The notes beneath the pieces were generated by a model, which saw only the letters and a program-made list of their open reading frames with translations, searched no databases and was not told where the DNA came from. DNA of 64,000 bases from Nocardioides sp. W7 (GTDB lineage: Bacteria; Actinomycetota; Actinomycetes; Propionibacteriales; Nocardioidaceae), in the NCBI RefSeq assembly GCF_022919075.1, contig NZ_CP095078.1, positions 930,001-994,000 on the forward strand, written 5' to 3'. Shown in pieces: positions 27,785 through 36,497 of this stretch (within the stretch, counting starts at the first letter, position 1; every line of letters begins with the position of its first letter). The position numbers were made by a program, and so were the translations under genes.

Positions 27785-28536
27785 CCGGCTTCCTGCGCGA
27801 CAGCGGCATCGTGTTCCGGCGCCAGATCCGGATGAACCTGCGCAACCCCGCCTGGGTGATCATCGGGATGCTGCAGCCGGTGCTCTACCTGCTGCTCTTC
27901 GGCCCGCTGCTGGAGCCGGTGATCGGCCAGCTCGGCGGCAACAAGTACACCTGGTTCGTGCCCGGCATGCTCGTCCAGCTCGGCATCTTCGGCGCCTTCT
28001 TCGCCGGCTTCAGCCTGATCGGCGAGTGGCGCGAGGGGGTCATCGAGGCGGAGCGGGTCACGCCCGCCAGTCGGGCGGCCCTGCTGTTCGGCCGGCTCTA
28101 CCGCGACCTGCTCCAGCTGTTCGTGCAGGCGGTGATCCTGGTCGGGCTCGGGCTCGCCCTCGGCATGGACTTCAACCCCGCCGGCATCGTGCTGGGCGTC
28201 ATCCTGACGATCCTGCTCGGCGGCGCCTGCGCCGCGGCGTCCAACGCCTTCGCGCTCACGGTGAAGAGCGAGGACGTGATGGCACCGGTCGTCAACCTGG
28301 TGATGATGCCGGTGCTGCTGCTCTCGGGGATCCTGCTGCCGATGAGCTTCGGCGCGGCCTGGCTCGACAGCCTGGCCAACTTCATGCCGATCCGGCATGT
28401 CGTCGACGCCGTCCGTGGCGCCTTCTTCGGCGACTACGACCTGGCGACCCTCGGCTGGGGAGTGGGCTGGACGTTCGCGCTCTTCGGGCTCGCGGTCTGG
28501 TGGGGCGTCGCGGTGTTCCGACGGGAGAACGCCTGA
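27781..28536 (+). CDS. DrrB-like ABC-2 type permease
   Basis: Membrane permease of 251 residues with six predicted helices. The first is at about 25-45 (WVIIGMLQPVLYLLLFGPLL), and the ABC-2 signature region EWREGVIEAERVTPASR is at about 83-99. It starts at a GTG overlapping the ATPase stop codon. It completes a DrrAB-type exporter. The frameshifted ATPase gene follows after 34 nt but has its own promoter-like -10. Confidence 0.9.
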
Positions 28537-28570
28537 CGGGGCCCTGTCCGGGCCTGGTTAACCTGCCCGG

Positions 28571-29354
28571 GTGAGCGACAACGCCCTGGAGCTGACCGGC
28601 GTCACCTCCATCCGCGATGCGCGTCCTCTGCTGGAGGACGTGGACCTCGTCGTTACGACGGGGCGAGCAGTGGGCGTTGGTCGGCCCCAACGGTGCGGGC
28701 AAGAGCACCCTGCTGAACCTGTGCGGGGCGGTGACCTTCCCCAGCCGTGGACAGGTCCGGGTGCTGGGTCACCGGCTCGGCTCGATCGACCTGCGCGAGC
28801 TGCGGCGCTCCATCGGCTTCGTCAATCCGCGCCACCCGCTGCGCTCGGATCTCCCGGTCGAGGAGGTCGTCCTCACCGGCGCCACGGGATCGATCGAGAC
28901 GGTGCCCCGCTGGACGCCCACCGACGTCGAGCGCGACCGGGCCCGACACCTGATGAAGTCGCTGGGGCTGGACGCCGACGGCCCGCTGCGCTGGCACACG
29001 ATGTCGCAGGGCGAGCGCGGCCGGACCCTGATCGCCCGCGCCCTGATGACCGATCCGCCCCTGCTGCTCCTCGACGAGCCGAGCACCGGCCTCGACGTGG
29101 CCGCCCGCGAGCAGATGATCCAGACCATCGACGGACTCCCCGCGGTGATCCCCGGCCTGACGACCCTGATGGTCACCCACCACTTCGAGGAGCTGCCGGC
29201 CACGACCACGCACGCTGCGCTGCTGCGCCTCGGGCGGGTCGTCGCCGCCGGGCCGGTCGACGAGGTGCTGACCACCGAGCTGGTCACCGCCTGCTTCGCG
29301 CACCCCATCGAGGTGCACCGCCACCGCGGGCGCTGGTCGGCCACCGCCGGCTGA
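28571..29354 (+). pseudogene. ABC transporter ATPase, frameshifted near its N-terminus
   Basis: The N-terminal coding begins at the GTG at 28571 (MSDNALELTGVTSIRDARPL then LEDVDLVV). It then leaves frame at TT in 28653-28654. The rest continues in another frame as RRGEQWALVGPNGAGKSTLL through a signature-like MSQGERGR and LLLLDEPSTGLD to a stop at 29354. Deleting one T restores an uninterrupted protein of about 260 residues. TAACCT at 28559-28564 lies 6 nt before the GTG, supporting that start. The shift may be a recent mutation or a sequencing error. Translation from the ATG at 28617 would give a 245-residue protein that keeps Walker A. The family resembles iron/molybdate-type or YlmA-like ATPases. 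Confidence 0.75.
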
Positions 29355-29367
29355 GCGTCGGCGGCGT

Positions 29368-30552
29368 TCAGCCGCCCGTCTCCTGACGGATCCAGGCGGC
29401 GAAGCCCGGCACCGTGAACCGCAGGGCGCCCCGGCCGGCCACCTCGATGAGTCCCTTGTCGAGCAGGCCGCGTCGGGGGACGCTCAGGTCGTTGCTGGAC
29501 AGGCCGAGGTGGTCGGCGAGCTCGCCCCGGCGTACGTCGGTCTCGGTAGGGCCGGCCAGCTCGGCCATGCCCGTGAGCACGCGCTGCTCGCCCGGGGTGG
29601 CCTTGACCCACCGGGCGCGGAACATCGTCGCCAGCTCCTCGTCGACCCGGGCGCGGGTGCGGTCGAGCAGGTCGTGACCGAGCTCGTCGCCCTCGGTGGG
29701 CGCGGCCTCGCGCCACACGGCGTCGCCGTAGAGCTGGAGGAAGTAGGGGTAGCCCTGGGCCAGGTCGACGACCTCGGCGAGCAGGTCGGGGTGCCACCGC
29801 ACCCGCTGGTCCCGGGCGGGGGCCTCGAGGACCTCCGTCGCGTCACCCTCGCCGAGCCGCTCCAGGGTGCGGAAGGCGAACCGCTCGCTGAACGTCACGG
29901 CCGCGGTCAGCACGTCGGGGGTGTTGGGCAGGCCGGCGGCGATGACCAGCGCGGGCGGCTCGGGGCTCGCCTGCTGCAGCTCCTGCCAGGCGTAGGCGAG
30001 GGTGCGGAGGTCCTCGCGGGGCGCGGCCTGGATCTCGTCGACCAGCAGGCAGAGCCCCGCCGAGCCCCGGTCCCGGGCGGCCGCGGCCGCCAATGCCACG
30101 AAGTCGCCGAAGGCGGCCGACGCCGCGCCGGTGCCCGGCCCGGCCGCCGGGCTGACGTCGAGCTCGACGCCGGCACTGGCGGGCCAGGCGCCGAGCTTGA
30201 GGGTGAGCGACTGCATCCGCTCGCTCAGCCGGGATCGGCGGGCGACGTCGACGCCGATGTCATCGAGTGCCCGGGCGGTCGCGGCGACGAGGGCGGCGAC
30301 CAGGCTCTCGTCGCCCCGGGCGGTCACCCAGGCCACGACGGCCCCGGCCCGGCCCGCCTCGTCGCGCACGACCTTGAGCAGGGAGGTCTTGCCGACCCCG
30401 CGGGACCCGACGTGCACGCGCACCCGGCCCAGGAACCGGCCGTAGGTCGCCAGCAGAGCGAGGTCGGCCTGGGCGTCCGCGAGCTGGGCGCCGCGTCCGA
30501 CCAGGACGGGCGGCGCCTCGCCGGGGGTGTACGGGCTGGGGAGCGGACTCAC
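29368..30552 (-). CDS. AAA-type ATP-binding protein with C-terminal winged helix
   Basis: ATPase of 394 residues. Walker A GSRGVGKTS is at about 48-56, Walker B LCLLVDEIQ at about 168-176, and a sensor-like AAGLPNTP at about 205. A C-terminal winged-helix-like region (about 315-390) contains RGELADHLGLSSNDLS. The arrangement recalls ORC/Cdc6-like or STAND-type ATPases of unknown target. The start is GTG at 30552, with AAGGAA 6 nt upstream. It is divergent from alkB across a 145-nt region containing GGTTC-type palindromes, so a control role towards alkB is possible but not shown. Confidence 0.7.
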   Translation of the reverse strand: MSPLPSPYTPGEAPPVLVGRGAQLADAQADLALLATYGRFLGRVRVHVGSRGVGKTSLLKVVRDEAGRAGAVVAWVTARGDESLVAALVAATARALDDIGVDVARRSRLSERMQSLTLKLGAWPASAGVELDVSPAAGPGTGAASAAFGDFVALAAAAARDRGSAGLCLLVDEIQAAPREDLRTLAYAWQELQQASPEPPALVIAAGLPNTPDVLTAAVTFSERFAFRTLERLGEGDATEVLEAPARDQRVRWHPDLLAEVVDLAQGYPYFLQLYGDAVWREAAPTEGDELGHDLLDRTRARVDEELATMFRARWVKATPGEQRVLTGMAELAGPTETDVRRGELADHLGLSSNDLSVPRRGLLDKGLIEVAGRGALRFTVPGFAAWIRQETGG

Positions 30553-30573
30553 ACGGTTCCTTATGAAGGTCGG

Positions 30574-30668
30574 GGTTCATCAAGAACCGTAAACCTGGCC
30601 GCCGACCTTTACATCTGATGCGTACTTGTCAAGCAGATTGACATCTCCTAGGGTTCTGTAAACCCGGC
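30574..30668. promoter_or_regulatory. Divergent control region of the AAA ATPase and alkB genes
   Basis: GGTTC-ATCAA-GAACC (30574-30588) is a perfect palindrome. GAACCGTAAACCTGGC (30584-30599) recurs in diverged form as GTTCTGTAAACCCGGC (30653-30668), and the second copy includes GGTT-CTGTA-AACC. TTGACA at 30638-30643 could be a -35 box for alkB. Binding by a dedicated regulator (the TetR downstream of alkB or the AAA protein) is inference. Confidence 0.5.
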
Positions 30669-30697
30669 AGCGACGCCGACCGAGGAGGCAGCACCGA

Positions 30698-32164
30698 ATG
30701 GCCATCGACGACAGCCCCGCCGACAGGACCGCCAACTGCACCGTGCCCGACGGCTCGACCGAGACCTGGCACGACCCCAAGCGCCATCTGTGGCTGATCG
30801 GCCTGGTCGTCCCGTCGCTGGCCTTCCTGGCGTACGCCGGCTGGGCCGCCACCGGCGTCGGCGCGTTCTTCTGGATCGGACCGGCCGTGATCCTGGTGGT
30901 CGTGCCCGCGATCGACCTGGTGGCCGGCCTGGACCGGTCGAACCCGCCCGACGACATGATCGAGCGCCTCGAGAAGGACCGCTACTACCGGTGGATCACC
31001 TACCTTTTCCTGCCGGTCCAGTACGCCGGCTTCCTCGGCTCGATGTACCTCATCGCGCGGGGTGACCCGCTCGGACTCCAGGGCGATCTGGCCACCGTCG
31101 ACAAGCTCGGCCTGGCGGTCTCGATCGGCTGCATCGGCGGGATCGGCATCAACACCGCCCACGAGCTCGGTCACAAGAAGGAGAGTCACGAGCGCTGGCT
31201 GTCCAAGATCGCGCTGTCGCAGAGCTGCTACGGCCACTTCTACATCGAGCACAACCGCGGCCACCACGTCCGGGTCGCGACGCCGGAGGACCCGGCGAGC
31301 AGCCGCCTCGGTGAGACGTTCTACGCCTTCTGGCCGCGCACCGTCACCGGCTCCCTGCGGAGTGCCTGGCGGCTGGAGAAGCGCCGCTACGCCCGCAGGA
31401 AGCAGCACCCGTTCCGGATCGGCAACGACGTCCTCAACGCCTGGCTGATGACGGCGGTGCTGTGGGGTGCCGTGGTCGGGTGGCTCGGCGTCGGCGTACT
31501 GCCGTACCTCCTCGTCCAGGCCGTCGTCGGCTTCTCGCTCCTGGAGGTCGTCAACTACATGGAGCACTACGGGATGCTGCGCCAGAAGGTCGGTGTGGGC
31601 GAGCGGCAGCGCTACGAGCGGGTCGACCCCTCGCACTCCTGGAACTCCAACAACATCGCCACCAACGTGCTCCTCTACCACCTGCAGCGGCACAGCGACC
31701 ACCACGCGAACCCCACCCGCCGCTACCAGACGCTGCGCGACTTCGAGGAGAGCCCGGTCCTCCCGACGGGGTACGCCGGCATGATCGTGCTCGCCCTCGT
31801 CCCGCCGCTGTGGCGCCGCGTCATGGACCCCCGCGTGCACGCGCACTTCGGCGGCGACCTGTCCCGGGCCAACCTCCAGCCGAGCAAGCGCGCGCGACTG
31901 CTCGCGGCCTACCCGCCCCCACCGGTGGTCGAGCCGGTTGCGCAGCAACCGTCTCGGAACCACGGTGCCGTCGAGGAGGTCCTGGCGGCTCGCTGCCCCG
32001 GCTGCTCCTACGTGTACGACGTCGCCGCGGGCGACGAGCACGAGGGGTTCGCGGCCGGCACCGCCTGGGCCGACATCCCGAGTGACTGGTGCTGTCCCGA
32101 CTGCGGCGTCCGGGAGAAGGTCGACTTCGTCGCGTTGTCGGGCACGCCCCAACCCGCCAGCTGA
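30698..32164 (+). CDS. alkB: Alkane 1-monooxygenase fused to rubredoxin
   Basis: Integral membrane diiron hydroxylase of 488 residues that oxidises the terminal carbon of alkanes. Several helices precede the histidine boxes HELGH (155-159), EHNRGHH (184-190) and LQRHSDHHA (329-337), with the extra NYMEHYG motif at 286-292. After a Pro-rich linker a rubredoxin domain brings its own electron carrier: CPGC at 433-436 and CCPDC at 465-469 bind the iron. AlkB-rubredoxin fusions are known in Nocardioides, Dietzia, Gordonia and relatives. GAGGAGG precedes the ATG. The downstream TetR gene probably controls it. Confidence 0.95.
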   Translation: MAIDDSPADRTANCTVPDGSTETWHDPKRHLWLIGLVVPSLAFLAYAGWAATGVGAFFWIGPAVILVVVPAIDLVAGLDRSNPPDDMIERLEKDRYYRWITYLFLPVQYAGFLGSMYLIARGDPLGLQGDLATVDKLGLAVSIGCIGGIGINTAHELGHKKESHERWLSKIALSQSCYGHFYIEHNRGHHVRVATPEDPASSRLGETFYAFWPRTVTGSLRSAWRLEKRRYARRKQHPFRIGNDVLNAWLMTAVLWGAVVGWLGVGVLPYLLVQAVVGFSLLEVVNYMEHYGMLRQKVGVGERQRYERVDPSHSWNSNNIATNVLLYHLQRHSDHHANPTRRYQTLRDFEESPVLPTGYAGMIVLALVPPLWRRVMDPRVHAHFGGDLSRANLQPSKRARLLAAYPPPPVVEPVAQQPSRNHGAVEEVLAARCPGCSYVYDVAAGDEHEGFAAGTAWADIPSDWCCPDCGVREKVDFVALSGTPQPAS

Positions 32165-32246
32165 GCACCGGTCCGCACCCGGCCGGACCCAGGGCCCCCA
32201 GGAAGCCGGGCAGCCCCCGCGGGAGTGGATACCTAGACTGGTCCGC

Positions 32247-32813
32247 ATGGCAGTCAGCACCCGCGAGCGCGTCGTCGACGCGGCGGTGCGGCTGACGGTC
32301 GACATCGGCTGGTCCCAGGTGACGATGGCCAAGCTCGCCGACCGGGTGGGCGTGAGCCGGCAGACGGTCTACAACGAGATCGGCACCAAGCCCGGGCTCG
32401 CGGAGGCGATGATCCTGCGGGAGCTGGAGCGCTTCCTGCACGTCGTGTCGGTGGCGTTCGACGAGCATCCCGACGACCTCGTCGAGGCGATCCGGGCCAG
32501 CGCGCGCGGAGTGCTCGAGCACGCCCACGACAACCTGCTCCTGCACGCGGTCGTCTCCGCGACGCACGGGGCCGACACCGAGCTGCTGCCGCTGCTGACG
32601 ACCCACGCCGAGTCGCTGCTGGCCGCGGCCAAGGCGGTGGTGGCCGAGCGGCTGGCGCCGTACGACGTCGACCTGGGTCCCGCCCACCTCGACGCCGCCA
32701 TCGACATGGTGGTGCGGGTGGTGCTCAGCCACGTCATGCAGCCCTCGGGCACGCCGGCGGCGACGGCCGACGACATCGCGTGGATCGCGGCGCGGGTGCT
32801 ACGTGGTCAGTGA
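32247..32813 (+). CDS. TetR-family regulator next to alkB
   Basis: Regulator of 188 residues. The helix-turn-helix lies at about 25-50 (VTMAKLADRVGVSRQTVYNE). The N-terminus and its place directly after alkB-rubredoxin match the AlkB-associated TetR proteins of actinobacteria. TAGACT lies 7 nt before the ATG, so it has its own leaderless promoter. The 3' end overlaps the convergent ferritin-like gene by 15 nt. Candidate operators are the GGTTC palindromes upstream of alkB. Confidence 0.85.
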   Translation: MAVSTRERVVDAAVRLTVDIGWSQVTMAKLADRVGVSRQTVYNEIGTKPGLAEAMILRELERFLHVVSVAFDEHPDDLVEAIRASARGVLEHAHDNLLLHAVVSATHGADTELLPLLTTHAESLLAAAKAVVAERLAPYDVDLGPAHLDAAIDMVVRVVLSHVMQPSGTPAATADDIAWIAARVLRGQ

Positions 32814-33671
32814 ACCGGCGCGGCGTGCGGCGGCCTTCTCCACGGCCTCGCGGAAGGCGGCGACGACGTACGGCGGGACCTTGAGCCCGCGCCGCTGCGC
32901 CCACAGCAGCTCGGCCTCGACCCGGGAGATCTGGGCGGCGAAGTCGTCGACCTGGGCGGTGATGCCCAGGGTCGCCATCAGCTCGCCGAAGTCGGCCAGC
33001 TGGTCGCCGTTATTGGCGCCGACCGGGGCGAAGGAGAGGGTGCGCAGCCGGCGGACGAACCACTTCTGCCAGCCGGCCAGCTCGGCCCAGAGGCCGCGCG
33101 CGGAGAGCTGGTAGAAGGCGTAGTGGCCGGGCTCCTGGCGCTTGATCGGCGCGACGATCGTCTCGGCGACCGCGGACTCCCGCATCTCGACGACGCCGTC
33201 GTGGAGCAGGTTGTAGGCGAGTACGGCGGACCGCTCGGTGGCCATGCCGGTGAGGTAGTAGATCATCCGGCTGACGTCCTGGAAGGCCGGCCAGCGACCG
33301 AGCGCCCCGAGAACCTTCAGCTTGGAGCCGATCGAGGTCAGGTCGGCCTCGGCGCTCGGGCGGCCGAGCTCGACCTGGAGCCGGTCCAGGATCAGCCCGT
33401 GCCGGGTCTCCTGCGGCTGCCAGACGTCGGCGTAGAAGCGGCGGTCGATCTCGGGCGGGTCGGGGAGCATCGTCATCAGCTCGAGCACGTTGCGGTCGAC
33501 CTCGAGCTCGACGCGTGCCATGTAGTCGAGGACGTGGCCGAAGCGCTCCTCGAACTCGACCGGGCGGCGTACCGTCCAGTCGACGCTCCCGAGGTCGATC
33601 GGGGGGTGCTCGGCCTCCAGCCGGTCGACGTGCCGAGCCAGCCGCAACGCGGTCCGGGTCCCCTCAGCCAT
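32799..33671 (-). CDS. Ferritin-like diiron protein (acyl-ACP desaturase-like)
   Basis: Protein of 290 residues, mostly helical. QPQETRHG near 85-92 and RQEPGHYAFY near 178-187 resemble the two E-x-x-H iron motifs of stearoyl-ACP desaturases and other ferritin-like diiron enzymes; TERSAVLAYNLLHDG and VELEVDRN carry further acidic ligand candidates. A role in fatty-chain or hydrocarbon modification next to alkB is plausible but unproven. TAGCCT ends 7 nt before the ATG, so the mRNA is probably leaderless. Its start lies only 20-23 nt from that of the divergent MFS gene. Confidence 0.7.
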   Translation of the reverse strand: MAEGTRTALRLARHVDRLEAEHPPIDLGSVDWTVRRPVEFEERFGHVLDYMARVELEVDRNVLELMTMLPDPPEIDRRFYADVWQPQETRHGLILDRLQVELGRPSAEADLTSIGSKLKVLGALGRWPAFQDVSRMIYYLTGMATERSAVLAYNLLHDGVVEMRESAVAETIVAPIKRQEPGHYAFYQLSARGLWAELAGWQKWFVRRLRTLSFAPVGANNGDQLADFGELMATLGITAQVDDFAAQISRVEAELLWAQRRGLKVPPYVVAAFREAVEKAAARRAGSLTT

Positions 33672-33678
33672 GAAGGAA

Positions 33679-33688
33679 AGGCTACCGT
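33679..33688. promoter_or_regulatory. Overlapping divergent -10 elements
   Basis: On the minus strand TAGCCT (33679-33684) lies 7 nt before the ferritin-like start. On the plus strand TACCGT (33683-33688) lies 6 nt before the second ATG of the MFS gene. The two hexamers share the TA at 33683-33684, so one short site may fire in both directions. Confidence 0.6.
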
Positions 33689-33694
33689 TCCATG

Positions 33695-35131
33695 ATGCGT
33701 GAGCGCGCAGCGGTCGGGGTGGTCCGGATGGGCACTCCTGGCGGTCGAGCGGTCGTCGCGGCGGCGACCCTGGGCTCCGGGATGGCGCTGCTCGACGGCA
33801 CCGTGGTCAACGTCGCGCTCAAGACGATCGGGGAGGATCTCGACGCGAGCCTGGCCGAGCTGCAGTGGGTGGCCAACGGCTACCTGCTCTCGCTCGCGAG
33901 CCTGATCCTGCTGGGCGGGTCGCTGGGTGACCGGTTCGGCCGGCGGCGGGTGTTCGTGTGGGGGACGGTCGGGTTCGCGGCGGCCTCGGTCCTGTGCGGA
34001 CTGGCCCCCAACCCGGAGGTGCTGATCGCCGCGCGCCTGCTGCAGGGAGTGGGCGGGGCGCTGCTCACCCCCGGCAGCCTGGCGATGATCCAGGGCGCGT
34101 TCGTGAAGGACGATCGGGCGGCGGCGATCGGCGCCTGGTCCGGGCTGGGCAGCATCGCGGCCGCCATCGGCCCGTTCGTCGGCGGCGCGCTGGTCGAGCA
34201 CGCGAGCTGGCGCTGGATCTTCTGGATCAACCTCCCGCTGGCCGTGGTGACCGTGGTGATCGCCCAGCGCTCGGTGCCCGAGACCCGGGACCCGAACGCC
34301 GCCACGCACCTCGACCTCGGCGGCGCGGTGCTCGCCGCGGTGGCGCTCGGCGCGACGTCGTACGCCCTGATCCAGTGGGGCGGTCCGCTCGCGCCGTGGG
34401 CGGGCGTCATCGCCGTCGTGACCGCGGTGCTCTTCCTGGTCGTCGAGAAGCGGGTGCGCGAGCCGATGCTGCGCCTCGACATCTTCCGGGACCGGACCTT
34501 CAGCGCCTCGAACGCGATGACCTTCCTCGTGTACGGCGCGCTGGGGGCGGTGCTGTTCTTCCTCACCCTGCAGCTGCAGACCGTGGGCGGGTACGACGCT
34601 CTCGCGGCCGGGCTGGCCAGCCTTCCGGTGACGATCTGCATGCTGCTCCTCGCGGCCCGGGGCGGCCGGCTGGCCACCCGGATCGGGCCGCGGGTGCCGA
34701 TGACGTTCGGCCCGCTGGTGATGGCTGCCGGCACCCTGCTGATGCTGGGGGTCGACGCCGACGTGAACTACTGGCGCGACGTGCTGCCCGGCATCACCGT
34801 CTTCGGTCTCGGCCTCGCGCTGATGGTCGCCCCGCTCACCGCGACCGTGCTCGCCGCTGCGCCCGACGAGCACGCCGGCATCGCCAGTGGCGTGAACAAC
34901 GCCGTCGCCCGCGCCGGGTCGCTGCTCGCCGTCGCCGCGCTCCCGGTGCTGGTCGGCCTCGGCGGGGAGGAGTACGCCGACCCCGTCGCCTTCGACGCGG
35001 CGTACCGCTCGGCGATGGTCGCCTCCGCCGCGCTGCTGACCGCGGGCGGGCTGGTGTCGTGGTTCGCGATCGGCAACCGGGTGCTGGGGGAGCGGGGGGT
35101 GGAACTTCCGCGGTCTACCGGGGAAGTCTGA
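33695..35131 (+). CDS. DHA2-type MFS drug exporter
   Basis: Membrane transporter of 478 residues with 14 predicted helices, in the EmrB/QacA (DHA2) family. Motif A GDRFGRRRVF follows helix 2; LLDGTVVNVAL in helix 1 and the motif C-like GPFVGGALVEHASWRW are also typical. I place the start at the second of two adjacent ATGs (33695), which lies 6 nt after TACCGT; 33692 is the alternative. The substrate is unknown. The stop codon lies in arm 1 of the triple-arm repeat that follows. Confidence 0.88.
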   Translation: MRERAAVGVVRMGTPGGRAVVAAATLGSGMALLDGTVVNVALKTIGEDLDASLAELQWVANGYLLSLASLILLGGSLGDRFGRRRVFVWGTVGFAAASVLCGLAPNPEVLIAARLLQGVGGALLTPGSLAMIQGAFVKDDRAAAIGAWSGLGSIAAAIGPFVGGALVEHASWRWIFWINLPLAVVTVVIAQRSVPETRDPNAATHLDLGGAVLAAVALGATSYALIQWGGPLAPWAGVIAVVTAVLFLVVEKRVREPMLRLDIFRDRTFSASNAMTFLVYGALGAVLFFLTLQLQTVGGYDALAAGLASLPVTICMLLLAARGGRLATRIGPRVPMTFGPLVMAAGTLLMLGVDADVNYWRDVLPGITVFGLGLALMVAPLTATVLAAAPDEHAGIASGVNNAVARAGSLLAVAALPVLVGLGGEEYADPVAFDAAYRSAMVASAALLTAGGLVSWFAIGNRVLGERGVELPRSTGEV

Positions 35132-35172
35132 CGTTCTCAGGCAACGCGACGCCCCAGAACGTCACGTTCTGG
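35129..35172. repeat. Three-arm palindromic element
   Basis: TGACGTTCT (35129-35137) is complementary to AGAACGTCA (35156-35164). The latter overlaps CCAGAACGT (35154-35162), which pairs with ACGTTCTGG (35164-35172). Arm 2 can therefore pair with arm 1 or with arm 3, but not both. The TGA of the MFS gene is the first triplet of arm 1. Confidence 0.7.
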
Positions 35173-35231
35173 CCGAGAAGTCCGACGGGCGCGACCAGAC
35201 CACCTACCCTGGACGACCGGGGAGGGGACAG

Positions 35232-36470
35232 ATGCGACTGCGGCAGGCACTCGGGGCCGCCGGGATGACCGGCGCGCTCCTGCTCGTCGCTGCCTGCGGT
35301 GGCGGCGACGGCGCGAGCAGCACCGAGCCCGACGCGTCGCCGAGCACGGTGGGGGCCTCGGCTTCGGCCTCGGCGTCGACCCCGGGCACGACCGGGTCGA
35401 CCGAGGACCCGTTGGCGCCGTACGCCATGGACCCGCCGGGACCGCGGAAGGGCCGGCTGACCTACGTCGACATCCTGGTCAACGGTCGCGAGCCGATCAG
35501 CGACGAGGTCCTGGACGCGGTCCGGGGCGTCCCGAACGTCGCGGCGGTCGAGCGGATCTCGCTGGCCCAGGTCAGCGTCGACAACACGCTGCTGACGGTC
35601 GCGGCCGTCGACCCGGCGACCTACCGCAACTTCGCCGACGCCGGCAGCGCCGACACCCAGGAGGTCTGGGACCGGGTCGCGGCGGGGGAGATCGCCGTCG
35701 ACCCGGCCGTCCAGGAGAAGCTGCCCGTCGATGCCGACGGGTTCCTCAAGCTCGGCAGCGACAAGGACGCGCCCCGGGCCCACGTCGGCTCCTACGCGCC
35801 CCAGGTCGAGGGCGGCATCGACGCCGTCGTCAACCAGGAGTGGGTCGACGCCCTCGCGATGACGCCCGGCAACGCGTTGCTCGTCTCGGCGCCGGGTTTC
35901 GACCCGCAGGTCGTCGGCAAGGAGGTGCGGAAGGCCGTCGGGGCGCAGCGGCCGCTCGGCTTCGTCGACGCGGTCGCGCGCTACGGGCTCAAGCCCGGCG
36001 CCCAGCTGGTCGCCGTCGTCGTCGGCGCGAGCGCCGACGCGGTCGGCACCTACACCTACACGGTGCTCGCCGGCGGGAAGGTCGCCCCGGACCCGCAGTG
36101 GGTCGCCAGCCACATCGCCACCGAGCAGGTGCCGATCCTGGGCAGCGTCACCTGCAACCGGCTGCTCTTCCCGCAGCTGCGCGCGGCCCTGCAGGAGGTC
36201 GTCGACCGCGGGCTGGCCGACAGGATCCACCCCGACGAGTACGCCGGCTGCTTCTACCCGCGGTTCATCGCCGGGTCGACCAAGCTCTCCAACCACGCCT
36301 TCGGCCTGGCGCTCGACATCAACGTGCCCGGCAACGGCCGGGGGAGCGCCGGGGCGATCGACCGCAGCGTGGTCGGCATCTTCAAGAAGTGGGGCTTCGC
36401 CTGGGGCGGCGACTGGAGCTACACCGACCCGATGCACTTCGAGATGAACGCTCTCGTCGATCCCCGGTGA
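35232..36470 (+). CDS. Lipoprotein, M15 D-Ala-D-Ala/L-Ala-D-Glu peptidase-like
   Basis: Wall-facing lipoprotein of 412 residues. The signal peptide ends at LVAAC (Cys22). A Ser/Thr-rich linker and a domain of unknown role (about 70-290) follow. The C-terminal 90 residues form an M15 zinc peptidase: His355 and Asp362 in SNHAFGLALDIN and His402 in DPMHFE would bind zinc, with the usual KKWGFAWGGDW between. It should cut peptidoglycan stem peptides. GGAGGGG precedes the ATG and a TACCCT -10 lies further upstream, so this gene has a leader. Confidence 0.88.
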   Translation: MRLRQALGAAGMTGALLLVAACGGGDGASSTEPDASPSTVGASASASASTPGTTGSTEDPLAPYAMDPPGPRKGRLTYVDILVNGREPISDEVLDAVRGVPNVAAVERISLAQVSVDNTLLTVAAVDPATYRNFADAGSADTQEVWDRVAAGEIAVDPAVQEKLPVDADGFLKLGSDKDAPRAHVGSYAPQVEGGIDAVVNQEWVDALAMTPGNALLVSAPGFDPQVVGKEVRKAVGAQRPLGFVDAVARYGLKPGAQLVAVVVGASADAVGTYTYTVLAGGKVAPDPQWVASHIATEQVPILGSVTCNRLLFPQLRAALQEVVDRGLADRIHPDEYAGCFYPRFIAGSTKLSNHAFGLALDINVPGNGRGSAGAIDRSVVGIFKKWGFAWGGDWSYTDPMHFEMNALVDPR

Positions 36471-36497
36471 GGGCTGGTCCCGGCTAGCCTCGCGGGC

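Noticed and set aside
28617..29354. Intact 245-residue ABC ATPase starting at 28617
   Set aside because: The first 12 residues (MRVLCWRTWTSS) do not fit the family, while the other frame gives the expected N-terminus after a leaderless promoter; a frameshift explains both.
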